A program made the translations under genes and the position numbers. From contig NW_026262599.1 of assembly GCF_021869535.1 (NCBI RefSeq), positions 1 through 64,000 of the forward strand: DNA of 64,000 nucleotides, in the 5' to 3' direction. Shown one piece after another: positions 13,731 through 25,520 of the stretch; within the stretch, counting starts at the first letter, position 1, and the number at the start of each line of letters is the position of its first letter. The notes below the pieces were generated by a model. The model did not search any database. It saw only the letters and a list, made by a program, of their open reading frames with translations, and was not told the origin of the DNA. The DNA comes from Mytilus californianus. Lineage: Eukaryota > Mollusca > Bivalvia > Mytilida > Mytilidae.

Positions 13731-15766
13731 TAGATAAAGAACATAATTATATGACAGTCATTTTCTTAAATCTTTTTTTTATTTCTAAGTGCAAAACTAC
13801 CATTGTAACAAAAAATCAATAAACATGATTTTCTCAATTAACATGTTTTTCTTGCAGCAAAAGCCAACTCTTCTGTTTTAATATGACAAAAGATCATATT
13901 AATCTCTAACTGCAAATCCCTATTCTTATGTTATCATTTTGAATCTAAGGACTGATATGTTCTCTATATTCAGGATTTCCAATATAATCTTTATCATTAA
14001 TGTTTTCCCTGAAACTTATCTTAAAAAAATAATGTACTTCAATCAATTAGATTTAAATTAGATTTCTTACAGACAATAATAAATTCTTTGATAACAAGTC
14101 AGCATATTCTGATTGATTGTGAACAGCAATGTACTAAACATCATGTACTATCATGTAAAAACTAATCTCATAATTAAAATATAACCAACACTTTATATAG
14201 CTAAATACCAAATTCAGGTTTTATACAAAAGAAGTATATACAACTTAACTATAAAAATATAGTCTTAATAAACGTGTCTATACAAACAATTATGGAATAT
14301 TTAAATGAGCATTGAGAGAGAAAAAAACAATTAAATAAAAAAAAGTACTGTTTTTACACTTATAAATCGACAATAATAGCTAAATATTTAAGAATCCACG
14401 TTTCGGTATTGTTTCTTAAATATTCTATTTGATAATCTACCTATACAAACATTTTCATCAATATTAATGCTCTACAAAACTTACAAAAGAGACAGTTATT
14501 ATCCACTACATGCAGTGTGTAAGGCCACATATATATTAATGTCCTCTACTATTGCATTATTTTACATATTTTTATTTTTATTTATTAATAAACTTGCTGA
14601 ATATTTCACCATTTATGTAGTAAAATAATATACTATATTAGTCTTTTGACATCAAAGAATGCAAATGACCGCAAATTATCGTTTTTTTTTGTTTTTATTT
14701 TGATTCACAAAGACAATTTATACCTTTGGTTTTTTTTTCATTTTAATGGGGAAAATCATAAAAGGGAATAATTCTATTGAAATAGTGAAAAACATTCATA
14801 TCGAATATGTAAATATGTCCAGACTTTAGCTTGCAAAAGCATGGTAACCTATCTGTTTATCATATCTTTGATTAGTTTGAAAGTTTAAACTACAATTTAA
14901 CAAAGAAAAAGAACATTCCGTTTTTTATACATTTTACTCCTATAAGACCAGGACTTTTGTTGCAATATTGAAAACATTTCGAATAATTAAGGCAACTTCA
15001 TATTGAAACAAATAATATAAAGTATCATTCGAAATAACAATAAACGTGGTGACAAATATTAATTAACTGAAATAAAATTGGATGATGCTTTCCCTATATT
15101 CAACAGGAGGGAGGATCCCTATACAAATTATATTCCATAGATGAGAGATAGAATAATGCATTTCGCATTATTACTTCAGCAAATCAGCAAAAGAATACGC
15201 CAAACCCAATCTAATATATTAGGGATAAACAGAACCAATTTTACTACACCCGATACATATTTCGCAGTAATCGTCTCTTCAGTGATGCTTGACTCAGTTG
15301 AGGCCAAAATATTTAAAAATCCAAAACATATTTGAAACAATGAATAGCTGATGTACTAAACAAACGACCAACAGTAAAGTCAAACGCGAATATTGATTAA
15401 AGTTTAATATTGGAGTGAGTCAGAAAAAAAAATCAATCCAAATCATTATACTGTGACTTTTAAATTACTTTTCGTAGAGTTCCAAATTTTGTGGATTTCA
15501 TAAGAATAGGCAAACCAAGAATGTTTGTATTCAACGAAGAAAAATTTCCGAAAAGATTGTATACACACTTTTGCTAAACGGTGAAATCAAGTATCCACGA
15601 AAACCCATTTCTTTGTTTCAATCCACGTACGTTAATTGGTACCCACGTAATAAATGAATCCATAGTATAAATATCTTTGAAAGATAACTACTCTGTGTAC
15701 ATATGTCGTTCAAAGAATGAAAAATAACTGAAACTTCACAACATCAATATCGAATAGTCTTAAATG
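13731..15766. other. intergenic and 3' flank of the LRAT gene
   Basis: Two kb of AT-rich DNA, with homopolymer runs around 14320-14720. I see no gene or repeat family. The right end holds the 3' UTR of the 817-residue LRAT gene; no canonical AATAAA is obvious close to its stop codon. Confidence 0.5.
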
Positions 15767-18220
15767 TTACAACCTGTCATCGTATGTTGCCTTTTCCCGT
15801 TTTAGTTTACACCAACGCGAGAAATGACTGGAATCATTAGAAAAGAGCATAAACTGTTGTTCACCTAGTCGTCCCGATGCCCTTTCAATGACATTCTCGA
15901 TGTCGTAAACATTATAGTCTGGTGGACCATATTCCAATAACTTGAAGCTGCCATCAAAATAGACTCTCAATTCGTCTCGTATAATTGTCCTATGCGATAA
16001 AATGCCACAAAACGCATAATGTGCAATGTAGCATGTAACATGAGATTCATTGACATCTTTTATGTCTAAGATGACAGCATCATGCCACAAGTTCCAGTAA
16101 CTGTACCTTATGATGTTTCCCCTTTGAACATCTGCTGCCTTTTTTATTGGCATAAAATTTACGTCAAATAATAGTTTGTTGATTTCAAAACACTGTTTAC
16201 ATATTATTCCGTGTTCATGTTGCTTTTCATTCCTGATCGATTCATCACTTATCCCAATAAATCCACTTTTCCAAAACAAACTACTGGTTAATCTGAATTT
16301 TGTTACTTGAATACTGAATTTTCTTCCTGTAACGCAATATGTGGCAAAATGTTCGCAATTATTATCTAAGAGGTCATAATCGTACTTTCCACTCGTCCCA
16401 TCACCTTCAACAAAATTCCTTGCTCGTTGTACAGTTTCTTTCCGCGTGAATGGCCTTACTCTGTAAGCTATGACACGAATATTTTGTGTTGCAAAGTTAA
16501 ACAATCTGGTTGATTTACCGATGATAGCTTTTTTGCCAAAAAAGACACCTGTTACTACTCCAAAAAATGTATTTGATGCTTCTATTATTTCAAACCGTTT
16601 GTCAGGAAGTTTAGACTCTACAATTGCATGATGATCGTACACTGTACCAGCAAAAACGATATGGTCTCCTTCTTGAATTTCGCATGCAGAGAAAACAGGA
16701 ATTGCCTTGACACATTCAATACAACCACTCATTTCTGATAATTCCTCACAACTTATATGTAAGGCATTCTTGTTATCCTCTGTGATTCGATTTGTTGTGG
16801 TAAACGCCGCACTGTTTTCTAAATTTGTAAATCCGAAGTCATCGTGTGATTCAGAGTCATCAGGCGTTGGGTCTACAGATGATCCGTCAATTGCATTTTG
16901 AACTAATGGTACAAGTCGCACATTTTCTCGCATTGATAAGAACGAGTCAAGTCTTTGTCGGCTTTGTGAACAATTGCTTTTAGAACAATTGCCAATGCGT
17001 GATGTTGCTTTTTCCCGTTTTAGTTTACACCAACGCGAGAAATGACTTGAATCATTAGAAAAGAATATAAATTGTTGTTCACCTAGTCGTCCCGATGCCC
17101 TTTCAATGACAGTCTCGACGTCGTAAACATTATAGTCTGGTGGATCATATTCCAATATCTTGAAGCTGCCAACAAAATAGACTATTAATTCGTCTCGTAT
17201 AATTGTCCTATGCATAAAAATGCCACAAAACGCATAATGTGCAATGTAGCAGGTAACATAAGAATTGTCGACATATTTTAAATCTAAGATGACAGCATCA
17301 TGCCACAAGTTCCAGTAACTGTACCATATGATGTGTCCCTTTTGGACATCTTCTGCCTTTTCTATTGGCCTAACATTTACTTTGAATAATTGTCTGTTGA
17401 TTTCAAAACACTGTTTACATATTATTCCGTTTTCATATTGCTTTTCATTCCTGATCGATTCATCACTTATCCCAATAAATCCACTTTTCCAAAACAAACT
17501 ACTGGTTAATCTGAATTTTGTTACTTGGATACTGAATTTTCTTCCTGTAACGCAATATGTTGCAAAATGTTCGCAATTATTTTCTAAAAGGTCATAATCG
17601 TACTTTCCATTCGTCCCATCACCTTCAACAACATGCCTTGCTCGTTGTGCAGTTTCTTTCCGCGTGAAAGGCCTTACTCTGTAAGATACAACACGGAGAT
17701 TTTGTGTTGCAAAGTTAAACAATCTGGTTGATTTTCTAATGCGAGCTTTTTTGCCAAGGAAAACACCTGTTGCTACTCCAAAAATTGTATTTGTTGCTTC
17801 TATTATTTCAAACCGTTTGTCAGGAAGTTTAGACTCTACAATTGCATGGTGATCGTACACTGTACCAGCAAAAACGATATGGTCTCCTTCTTGAATTTCG
17901 CATGCAGAAATAACGGGAATTGCCTTGACACATTCAATACAACCACTCATTTCTGATAATACCTCACAGCTTATATGTAAGGCATTCTTGTTATCTTCTG
18001 TGCTTCGATTTGTTGTGGGGAACGCCGCACTGTTATCTACAAATGTAAATCCGAGGTCATGGTGTGATTCAGTGGCATCAGGCGTTGTATCTAAAGATAA
18101 TCCATCAATTGCATTATGATCCAATTTGGGTCGCATATAATTTTGCATAGAATAGAGTGACAGAGGTATTTGATCACTATTTAGAACAGTATCAATATTA
18201 GTTGAACTTTGCCCCGACAT
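15767..18220 (-). CDS. LRAT-domain protein, duplicated (four LRAT-like units)
   Basis: An intronless 817-codon frame. It contains two modules of about 370 residues offset by exactly 406 residues (roughly 36-406 and 442-812), more than 90% alike by eye. Each module has unit A, with a CxxC (C94/C97; C500/C503), EGDHI, the catalytic-His motif YDHHAIV (H124; H530) and NNCEHFATYC (Cys216; Cys622). It also has unit B, with a second CxxC (C268/C271), the His motif WNLWHDAV (H307) and NDSSHF, where Ser391/Ser797 replaces Cys. LRAT/PLAAT proteins (NlpC/P60 superfamily) transfer acyl groups through a Cys-acyl intermediate; the substrate here cannot be predicted. The start is supported by an in-frame TGA 14 codons upstream with no ATG between. 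Residues 407-441 are a linker resembling a paralogue's N-terminus, which implies fusion of two gene copies. No signal peptide or membrane segment is evident. Confidence 0.9.
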   Translation of the reverse strand: MSGQSSTNIDTVLNSDQIPLSLYSMQNYMRPKLDHNAIDGLSLDTTPDATESHHDLGFTFVDNSAAFPTTNRSTEDNKNALHISCEVLSEMSGCIECVKAIPVISACEIQEGDHIVFAGTVYDHHAIVESKLPDKRFEIIEATNTIFGVATGVFLGKKARIRKSTRLFNFATQNLRVVSYRVRPFTRKETAQRARHVVEGDGTNGKYDYDLLENNCEHFATYCVTGRKFSIQVTKFRLTSSLFWKSGFIGISDESIRNEKQYENGIICKQCFEINRQLFKVNVRPIEKAEDVQKGHIIWYSYWNLWHDAVILDLKYVDNSYVTCYIAHYAFCGIFMHRTIIRDELIVYFVGSFKILEYDPPDYNVYDVETVIERASGRLGEQQFIFFSNDSSHFSRWCKLKREKATSRIGNCSKSNCSQSRQRLDSFLSMRENVRLVPLVQNAIDGSSVDPTPDDSESHDDFGFTNLENSAAFTTTNRITEDNKNALHISCEELSEMSGCIECVKAIPVFSACEIQEGDHIVFAGTVYDHHAIVESKLPDKRFEIIEASNTFFGVVTGVFFGKKAIIGKSTRLFNFATQNIRVIAYRVRPFTRKETVQRARNFVEGDGTSGKYDYDLLDNNCEHFATYCVTGRKFSIQVTKFRLTSSLFWKSGFIGISDESIRNEKQHEHGIICKQCFEINKLLFDVNFMPIKKAADVQRGNIIRYSYWNLWHDAVILDIKDVNESHVTCYIAHYAFCGILSHRTIIRDELRVYFDGSFKLLEYGPPDYNVYDIENVIERASGRLGEQQFMLFSNDSSHFSRWCKLKREKATYDDRL

Positions 18221-18253
18221 AACTTCTTTGCCTAAACCTGTGATTGAATGTGT

Positions 18254-18278
18254 TAAAGTTCAAAGAGTTTGAACTTTA
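18254..18278. promoter_or_regulatory. perfect 11-bp palindrome upstream of the 817-codon gene
   Basis: TAAAGTTCAAA, a GAG spacer, then TTTGAACTTTA. It lies 33 bp before the start codon and covers the upstream in-frame stop. It could be a protein-binding palindrome or a 5' UTR hairpin. A function is not shown. Confidence 0.4.
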
Positions 18279-18949
18279 TTGTTCTTTCATTGGATTGACC
18301 TTGACCTATAATCGTTGATTGATACAATAAGACAGAATCTATTTCTTCTGTTAACCATTACTGTTCTGATATCACAACATAGAATATTGAACTGGCTTCA
18401 AATAAACTCGTTTTCCTTATATGACATTTATTTCATAACAGCCGATGTAACATGTTCTGGAAATCCTTCGGCCATATTGGACAAACACATTCAAAAGTAT
18501 TACAAAGATTTCAATTAAGCACTTACGCATCAGTAGTTTCACTTTCTTAGTAGATGCATCACTTCAGGCCCATGCTACTCTCTGTTTGGACGGAGCTGAT
18601 ACTCACAAAATTTGTGTCTCACTAAGATGCTATTTCAACTAAAGATTTTTTTACGGAATATCTTATTATAATATAATGGTCACTGAACTGTTTGTTATTA
18701 GTACATTCACACCATACAATAGCAACGAGTTGTACATCATCGTTTTGTACCATTCTAGAAGGAAGGAATAGATACGAATTGTTAAATAGATGTGTGAAAT
18801 TAATATACAGGGGACTCAAAAACCATATCTTAAAACCGATCTGAAAAAAAGCATCTGAATGAATTTTGCAGCAAAACGTTATGAATTTAATCATGTTAAT
18901 ATTAAGATGTCTTTCTGGTTTTTAATTAATGTTGTTTAGGCTCCATCTT
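18279..18949. other. upstream flank of the LRAT gene
   Basis: AT-rich DNA that probably holds the promoter or 5' exon of the gene at 15767-18220. No TATA box or splice pair can be assigned with confidence. CAATCACAG at about 18237-18245 (minus strand) could be a 3' splice acceptor for a 5' UTR intron. Confidence 0.4.
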
Positions 18950-20970
18950 TTTCCTAAGTTTGTCATTTGCATATACTGTATAAATAAAAACAAATTAATG
19001 GACGAGAACATTTTACCCTGTGTCTATCATCTGCATATGCTGTATAAATTATAAGAAAATGAACGGACGAGAACCTTTTATCTTTGAACTTCCATCTACA
19101 CATATTGTATAAAGGATAAAAAACTTAACGGACAAAAACGTTTTACCTGTATCTTTCATCTGCTAAATCAGTGATAAGAAAATTAATGAACAAGAATATT
19201 TACCGTGTACGTGTATCTTTTATTTATTCGTGCATGCTGTACATTATACTATATTCTCGTCCAGAAGAAATTATTCATTGATTCACTAATCCATCCCTAC
19301 ATCTTTTTATAAACATGCTGTTCACAAAAAAAGCGAGACCTTTCCTTACATATTCATACGAGAAATTTTTACCCTGTATCTTTTCTTAATGTATAATGTA
19401 TCATGGGAAGATAACTCTTTTATTTGTTTCTTTTATTTATGCACGCCGTATCATGGGAAAACAGAAAGTTTTACCCTGTATCTTTTATTTATTTGTATAT
19501 TGTATCAAGGGAGAATTAAGAGAACGTTTTAATGTACCTTTTTTATTTATGCATGCTGTATCATGGGAGATCCAAGAAAGGTTGCCCTGTTACAGTTTCC
19601 ACTAGACGTTATTCATCGATTAGCCAATCCATCCCTAGATCTTTTAATATACATACTCATGATGCTGTTCACGGAAAAGAGAAAGCTTTCCTTGCATATT
19701 CATTTGCATGCTGTACCAGAAAAATATGACAACGGACGAGAAAGTTTTACCCTAAATCTCTTATTTATACAAGTTGTATCATTGGAGAAAAGACCGTTTT
19801 TCCGGTATCTTTTATTTATTGCAAACTTCATTATTGGAGAAGAACATTTTATCCTATATCTTTTATTTATGTACAATATACTGCATCATGGGAAAAGAGC
19901 ACATTTTACAAGAGATGGTCTTAAAATGTATTTCTTATTTATGAATACTTTTTCATAGGATAAGAGAAAGTTTATTTACCACGCTGTATCATTGGAGAAG
20001 AGAACTTTTAACCCTATATCTTTTATTTCTGCATGTATCATGGGAGAAGAGAACTTTTGGATGTATCTTTTTTATGTATGCATGCAGTATCATGGGCGAT
20101 CTACGAAATTTTTCCCTGTAATAATTTTCACTCTTGACGTTATTCATCGATTCATCAATCCATCCCTTCATCTTCTTATATACATGCTCATAATGCCGTT
20201 CACAGAAAAAGAGAACTATCCGTACATATTCATTTTCATGCTGTATCAGAAAAAATATTAATAACAAACGAGAATGTTTTACCCTATATCTTGTATTCAT
20301 GCATGTTGTATCATTGGAAAAGAGAAGGTTTTCCCCTGTAACTTTTATTTATCCATACTGTATTATAGAAGAACACATTTTACCCTATATCTTTAATTCA
20401 TGATCATGGGAGAAGGAAACGTTTTAACCTATATCTTTATTTATGCATGCTGTACCATGGGAGAAGAGAATGTTTTTTTCTGTATCTGTTTTAATCTAGG
20501 CATGTTGTATCGTGGAAGAAAAGAAAGTTTTTTCTGTATCTTTCATTTTTCATTATTTAAGCATTCTGTATCATGGGAGATCTAAGAAAATTTAACCCTG
20601 TAATGTTTTACTCTAGACGTTACTCATCGATTCATCAATCCATCCCTGCATCTTCTAATATACATTCTCATAATGTTGAGAACGGAAAAAGTGAAAGATA
20701 TCCTTACATATTCATTTGCATGGTGTATCAGACAAAATATTAATAACAGACAAGCACGTTTTACCACAAATTTGTGAATGCTCTATCATGGGGGAAGAGA
20801 ACGTTTTATCCTGTAACTTTTATTTCTGTATTCTGAATCATGGGAGAAGAGAATGTTTTCCCTGTATCTTTTTTTTTTGTGCATACTGTACCATGGGAGA
20901 AAAAAAACATGTCACCCAATATCTTTTATTTATGCATACTGTACCGTTTTTCCCTTATCTTTCATTTCCC
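18950..20970. repeat. degenerate ~60-bp minisatellite with longer-range period
   Basis: Variants of TTTTACCCTGTATCTTTTAT and TTATGCATGCTGTATCATGG, followed by GAGAAGAGAA, recur throughout, with heavy divergence at the left end. Superimposed is a longer unit carrying GACGTTATTCATCGATTCAT, CAATCCATCCCT and a GCTGTTCACGGAAAA-like block at about 19607, 20136 and 20618, spaced ~480-530 bp. Several overlapping short frames with repeated MGEENV-like peptides are products of the repeat and not genes. Confidence 0.9.
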
Positions 20971-22187
20971 CCATATAGATCATATGGATGACTGCAACAT
21001 GTCTGGTGACATGTAAGGGACTAGCCAGATGGTTTCCAATAGACCCGGTAATTGATTAGCAGTGGAACTGTGAGCAGTTCGGGTTGATGGTATGCAGCGC
21101 TCTAAAAAAGACAAAAGGGAAGAATGTCGTAAAATTGGTGGTATAACAGATCTCTAGCGAAGACCATCTATAATTACTTAGTCGGTTAGCCTTTATATCC
21201 CGAGATTGCAGATACGAGTTCGAATCCCGCTGGCAACATCCAGTGTGTGTTAAGAAATCTCTACAATAAACATGTTGCTTGTTTGGCTCTGGCGAAAGAT
21301 GTTTAATTAAGTTATAACAGGAAAATTAAGGTTAAAATAGTTCATTCACATTCACCTGTTGGGATCAACAACAGGTTCTCAAAATTTGGTTTTGTCTGCT
21401 GGGATATCTACCACAGGCCACATAAATTAGATATATTTTCTATGTTATTCGTCAGAAAAAGTAATGAGTAGCCCGCTAGAAAGCCTATAATTGCTTTTTT
21501 TAAAAACCTACGGCAACAATGAAATATGAGGAGCATTAGAATGACGGATTCAGAGGGGGTCATTCCACCTTCATAAAGAAGAAATTAAGCATTGCGAAAA
21601 CATTTCAAAATACCAAATGAATTTCATTTTAATGATATAAAAAGTCGTATGTCCGCCAGTTTCATTGCCTCTAGACCAATGACGAATTGCGAATAATTGC
21701 AGGTTAAATATAAAGTGATTATTTGTTACTAAGGTTAATATATAGCAGTTCGAAAACGCATAAATCGGCTGAGAATTATAGGAAAGCATTCAACGTCAAT
21801 AAACCAACCGCGACGTATAGTAGACCACACTTGCATCTAACTGAAATCGTTGAAACAATTTCATGAATGAATGTTTTTCTCAAGGTTAACGTTAACAAAT
21901 ATATATACCTGGACAAAATGTCTGATCAGCATAATAAGTTTTGTTTACTTCCGATACGTCACAGTTGTCATATTATTAGATTTTGGAAAAATATGCAGTC
22001 TGTTATTGGAAAATGTGCAAACTGCTATTTCATTTTCTATTAAAAACAAATTGGGACATTAATTTGAAGTAATTGCTCGATGTACAATATTTGATTTGAT
22101 TTGATTTATAATATTTAATACTCTAATCAATCCAGGTGCAAACAAGAACTATATTCTATTCTGTCATATAAATTTTTTACGACGATA
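20971..22187. other. intergenic, with a possible tRNA-like SINE remnant
   Basis: A B-box-like GAGTTCGAATCCCGC at about 21217-21231 is preceded by TTAGTCGGTTAGCC, suggesting a decayed tRNA-derived head. A complete tRNA fold is not supported. The rest shows nothing recognisable. Confidence 0.4.
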
Positions 22188-22377
22188 ACTTTATAAGGGT
22201 GTCAAATCATACAATTAACAATGTACTGGATATGACCTTGATCCACTACTGATAAAACTAAGCATACCAAAAATAGGCGTCTGTGATTTACCTCTTCCGT
22301 TTGAACAATTCATCATGACAAATTAAACAATTAAGATTTACCAGTAAATGTCTTTAAATTTGACACCCTTATAAAGT
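22188..22377. mobile_element. 190-bp MITE-like inverted-repeat element
   Basis: Perfect 20-bp inverted termini: ACTTTATAAGGGTGTCAAAT at 22188-22207 and its complement at 22358-22377. There is no coding sequence inside. A target duplication cannot be resolved. Confidence 0.65.
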
Positions 22378-23184
22378 ACTACATTATCTAGAAATGTTTG
22401 CAATCTTCGATGTATTTAGAATCTATTTAGGACATTTAAGTGAAAAAAAATATATTTCATCTTCTTTTTATGCAGTTGTACATTTTTAAACTTCAATTTA
22501 TAATTAATGTGTATTTATAGTCGAAATTTAGAAATCTGTAGTGATGCCACTCCCGATATCTGTAAATCCACGACAGAGCTCATCATTGACATACGGAGAA
22601 AAGATTCTACATGAAACAGAAGCAACGCTTTCTTTTTTTGAAATTTATTTTCCGAATGCCAGTTCAAAGAAAGCTGTGGATATAACCAAATTTAATTTAA
22701 AAAAGCTTTTTTTCTTTATAGTCAACTGATAAGCTGTACAACTTCGTTTTTTCACAAGCGCCTTCGAACAAACTAACAATATTAAGGTGAAATAAATAGG
22801 TATCAACTTGGATCTAAACCATGACAAATTTGATCAAAACCATGACGAATTTCTGGACACTTAACCGAACCACATCAATCGCTAAACCATACCATATCAA
22901 TTTTAAGTTTTGCTTATCCTGCGCTAATTTCTTAAAAACAACAATTTTAATGTACATAGTTGTACTTACAATATAGATTCAAATATTTTATTTGCAAATT
23001 TGCTCATTGCGAAAAATTTGAGGCAATAGTTTTTGGTAGTAACCTAACCAAACCATGACCAATTTTACTAAACTATGACAAATTCACTGAACTAAACAAT
23101 CCTCGATATGACGACGTCACTACCCGTGATAATGTCCATTTCATAAATCTCCAGTCGCCAATTATATATGAACAGCAACATTGC
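22378..23184. other. intergenic
   Basis: AT-rich DNA; no recognisable gene. Short motifs with ACCATGAC and AAACCATGAC recur loosely around 22818-23080. Confidence 0.4.
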
Positions 23185-23345
23185 TTATCAATTAAAAGTC
23201 GCTGGACCATGATTTTGTGGACAGGGCCTAGAAATGGTCGACAAACTGAGATGTTCTGATAGTAATGCAACTTTACACAAAATGTCATTGATCTGTCACA
23301 ATTAGTTCTTATCAAACTGATTTACGGGTAACTGATACAGTTACA
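23185..23345 (+). repeat. dispersed repeat, partial copy
   Basis: CTGGACCATG, then a GGACAGGGCC-like block, GATGTTCTGATAGTAATGCA and TTCTTATCAAACTGA align with 26440-26575 in the same orientation. The 3' part seen in that copy is missing here. Confidence 0.65.
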
Positions 23346-24386
23346 GGGGAGCAAATAGCGCTGCTAACGTGAAATGATATTTTTCGCGACGTCAAACTAT
23401 AATTTGTCGGGAAAAGATCCATTTTTCGACTGATTTTAAGCATTAGCTTGAAAACGAGTACATGGATCCCTTTTTTTGAAAATTGGTTTGATTATGTATG
23501 ACGAATATCTGTATCAAGTTTCGTTAACAAATTACCGATGGAATTTTTTCAAATTAGAAAATTAAACGGCAAAAAATGCCGTTTTTATCAAAAATCTTGA
23601 TAATTTGATAAATATGTTTTAATATAGAGTATCATATATCATTGTAAAGCGACAAGCTTCAACAGACATTATTTTTCCATCATTTTTTAACCTAAACAGA
23701 TATATTTTCATGGTATTTCATGAATATAACAAAAAATGTTAAGGGCTGTCTAAAATATTGTGAAACAGCCGTAACAATATCCAAAAAATTGTTACACAAA
23801 TTTAAAGCATACTCATATATAGAAGATATACCAAATAATTTTACAAAAAAATCCGCTTGTGTTTATCCTTTCAAACAAAAAAGTTGATTATGTTTATCCA
23901 AAGGATAGAAATGTCAAGGAAACCGAAATTTTGGGTAAATGTCTAAAATTTGACCCCTTTTATCTCTTAAAGTAGCACATGAAGGTATATTTTTGATTTC
24001 ATATTTGAATTGTTCAGGTAAAAAATATCTTGTATGCAAATTTTCGTCAAAAGTTCACCTTGGGATCAAAATATATCATATGCCCTTAAAAGGAAACTTC
24101 GCAAAAAAATGAAAAATTGATATTATGTTCATTATCATATGCCACTAAACAGCAACAACAACAAAAATCCAAATCAAAAACTAGAATAAAATAAAAAAGT
24201 CTTTCTAATGCATCCATTTAATCAGTCATTATCGAATGCCGAAGGAACCTGGTTATGTATAAAAACACTAATTCGTAAATATTAACGTTTTATTCTCCTA
24301 GATAAGAGATCACCATCGATTTTAAATTGAGAATATCAATTCTCTACATGTAGCCATCTTGATGGCTTCCCGGTTCAAGAAACCAC
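23346..24386. other. intergenic / 5' flank of reverse transcriptase relic
   Basis: AT-rich DNA with several short complementary motifs, for example around 23570-23600. No gene is recognised. Positions 24368-24400 hold a decayed continuation of the reverse transcriptase upstream of its readable frame. Confidence 0.4.
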
Positions 24387-24989
24387 GTGGTATCTATAAA
24401 CAACTGTGCGCCTCTCCTTGCCGACCTCTTCTTATTTTCATATGAATCGGAGTTCCTTCAGACACTTGTCAAAAACAAGAAGATCAAAGAAGCCAGATTA
24501 TTTAATTTCACTTTCAGATATATTGATGATGTTCTTTCCATTAACAATCCGAACTTTTCTGATTGGGTTCCATTAATATATCCCCCAGAACTAGAAATTA
24601 AAGAAACAACAGACACGGCTTCCTCCGCCTCATTTTTAGACTTATATCTCGAATTTGACATACACAGTCATCTCAGTACCAGAATCTATGACAAACGAGA
24701 CGATTTTAATTTTAAAATTATAAATTTCCCCCACCTTAGTAGCAATATACCAACTTCACCTCCATATGGGATATACATTTCCCAACTTATTTGATATTCA
24801 AGAGCTTGCAGCTCCTACTCAGACTTTGTAAAACGTCACCAGTGTCTGAGCAGAAAGTTGATGAACCAGGGGTATGTCAAAGAACGTCTCGTCCTTTTTC
24901 TAAAAAAGTTCATCGGAAGGTACCAAGACCTTGTTGATAAATATTCCGTATCAACTTCACAAATAATACATGATGGTCTTGAAGTATAG
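24387..24989 (+). pseudogene. reverse transcriptase fragment A (YIDD, Penelope-like type)
   Basis: The frame reads NCAPLLADLFLFSYE, then FRYIDDVLSIN (the YxDD catalytic motif), ELEIKETTDT, FLDLYLE, YDKRDDFNF, then GIYISQLI. A single in-frame TGA at 24792 stands where relatives have Arg. The same frame then continues as YSRACSSYSDFVKR and GRYQDLVDKYSVSTSQI to a TAG at 24989. The start is arbitrary: the conserved GxPMGT segment before NCAP is damaged, and motif A is not attached. Layout and motifs suit a Penelope-like or related non-LTR reverse transcriptase. The clade is uncertain, and no endonuclease domain is visible. The element is 5'-truncated and stop-containing, so it is inactive. Related copies lie at 47940-49130 on the other strand. 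Confidence 0.88.
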
Positions 24990-25381
24990 ATTCTGCGTAC
25001 TGACGTTGTTTATCATCGTAACAACGTGTTATATTGTTCTTTCATTTGTCTTTGTTCTATTATTAATATTACTTTTACTGTTTGGTTTGTTTTCTGTGAT
25101 ATCCATTTGACGTGGCTCGGTATTTATACATCCCGTCAATGTGTTTGTATTATCTTTCATTTTTGCTGGTGTGTTTTGTATATGCGACTTTTTGTGTTTC
25201 TTTGGTTCCTATAACGTGACTCTGTACTTTAAAAGATCCCATCATTATGTTATTGTTCTATTATATGTCATTATGTTATTGTTCTATTATATGTCATTAT
25301 GTTATTGTTCTATTATAAATTTGAAAATACTTTGAACGACAAACGACAAATTTATTTTACTCGCGTAGTGGTATTAACCAT
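24990..25381 (+). repeat. 3' flank of RT fragment A with 26-bp minisatellite
   Basis: Likely untranslated tail of the retroelement. It ends in about 2.8 copies of a 26-bp unit (CATTATGTTATTGTTCTATT plus ATATGT) at 25243-25317. The 62- and 64-residue frames are tail sequence and not genes. Confidence 0.55.
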
Positions 25382-25520
25382 ATGTGGATTCTTAAAAATT
25401 CTGAAGAACTTCTGGACAATTTTAAATCTCGGTCTATTTCTGAAATTAATTCTAACATAACTTTTGATTTTTTACCCTGTATACCAACATTCCCCATGTA
25501 AAATTATAAAATTGTTTTGA
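25382..25520 (+). pseudogene. reverse transcriptase fragment B (motif A region, out of order)
   Basis: MWILKNSEELLDNFKSRS followed by ITFDFLPCIPTFPM corresponds to the part of this reverse transcriptase family that precedes the YIDD motif; TFDF is the motif A region. It lies downstream of fragment A on the same strand, so the order is inverted relative to an intact gene. It is broken by a stop straight after the motif. It may be the start of a second, tandem truncated copy. Confidence 0.7.

Noticed and set aside
17328-17597. Plus-strand 89-residue frame opposite the LRAT gene
   Set aside because: It is antisense to a clearly conserved coding region. The similar frames at 16707, 17925 and 58337 are likewise shadows.
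19396-20991. Series of overlapping frames up to 131 residues as small secreted proteins
   Set aside because: They translate the ~60-bp minisatellite in different frames and decay with it.
21190-21250. A functional tRNA gene
   Set aside because: Only a B-box-like motif is convincing. Acceptor and anticodon stems could not be drawn.
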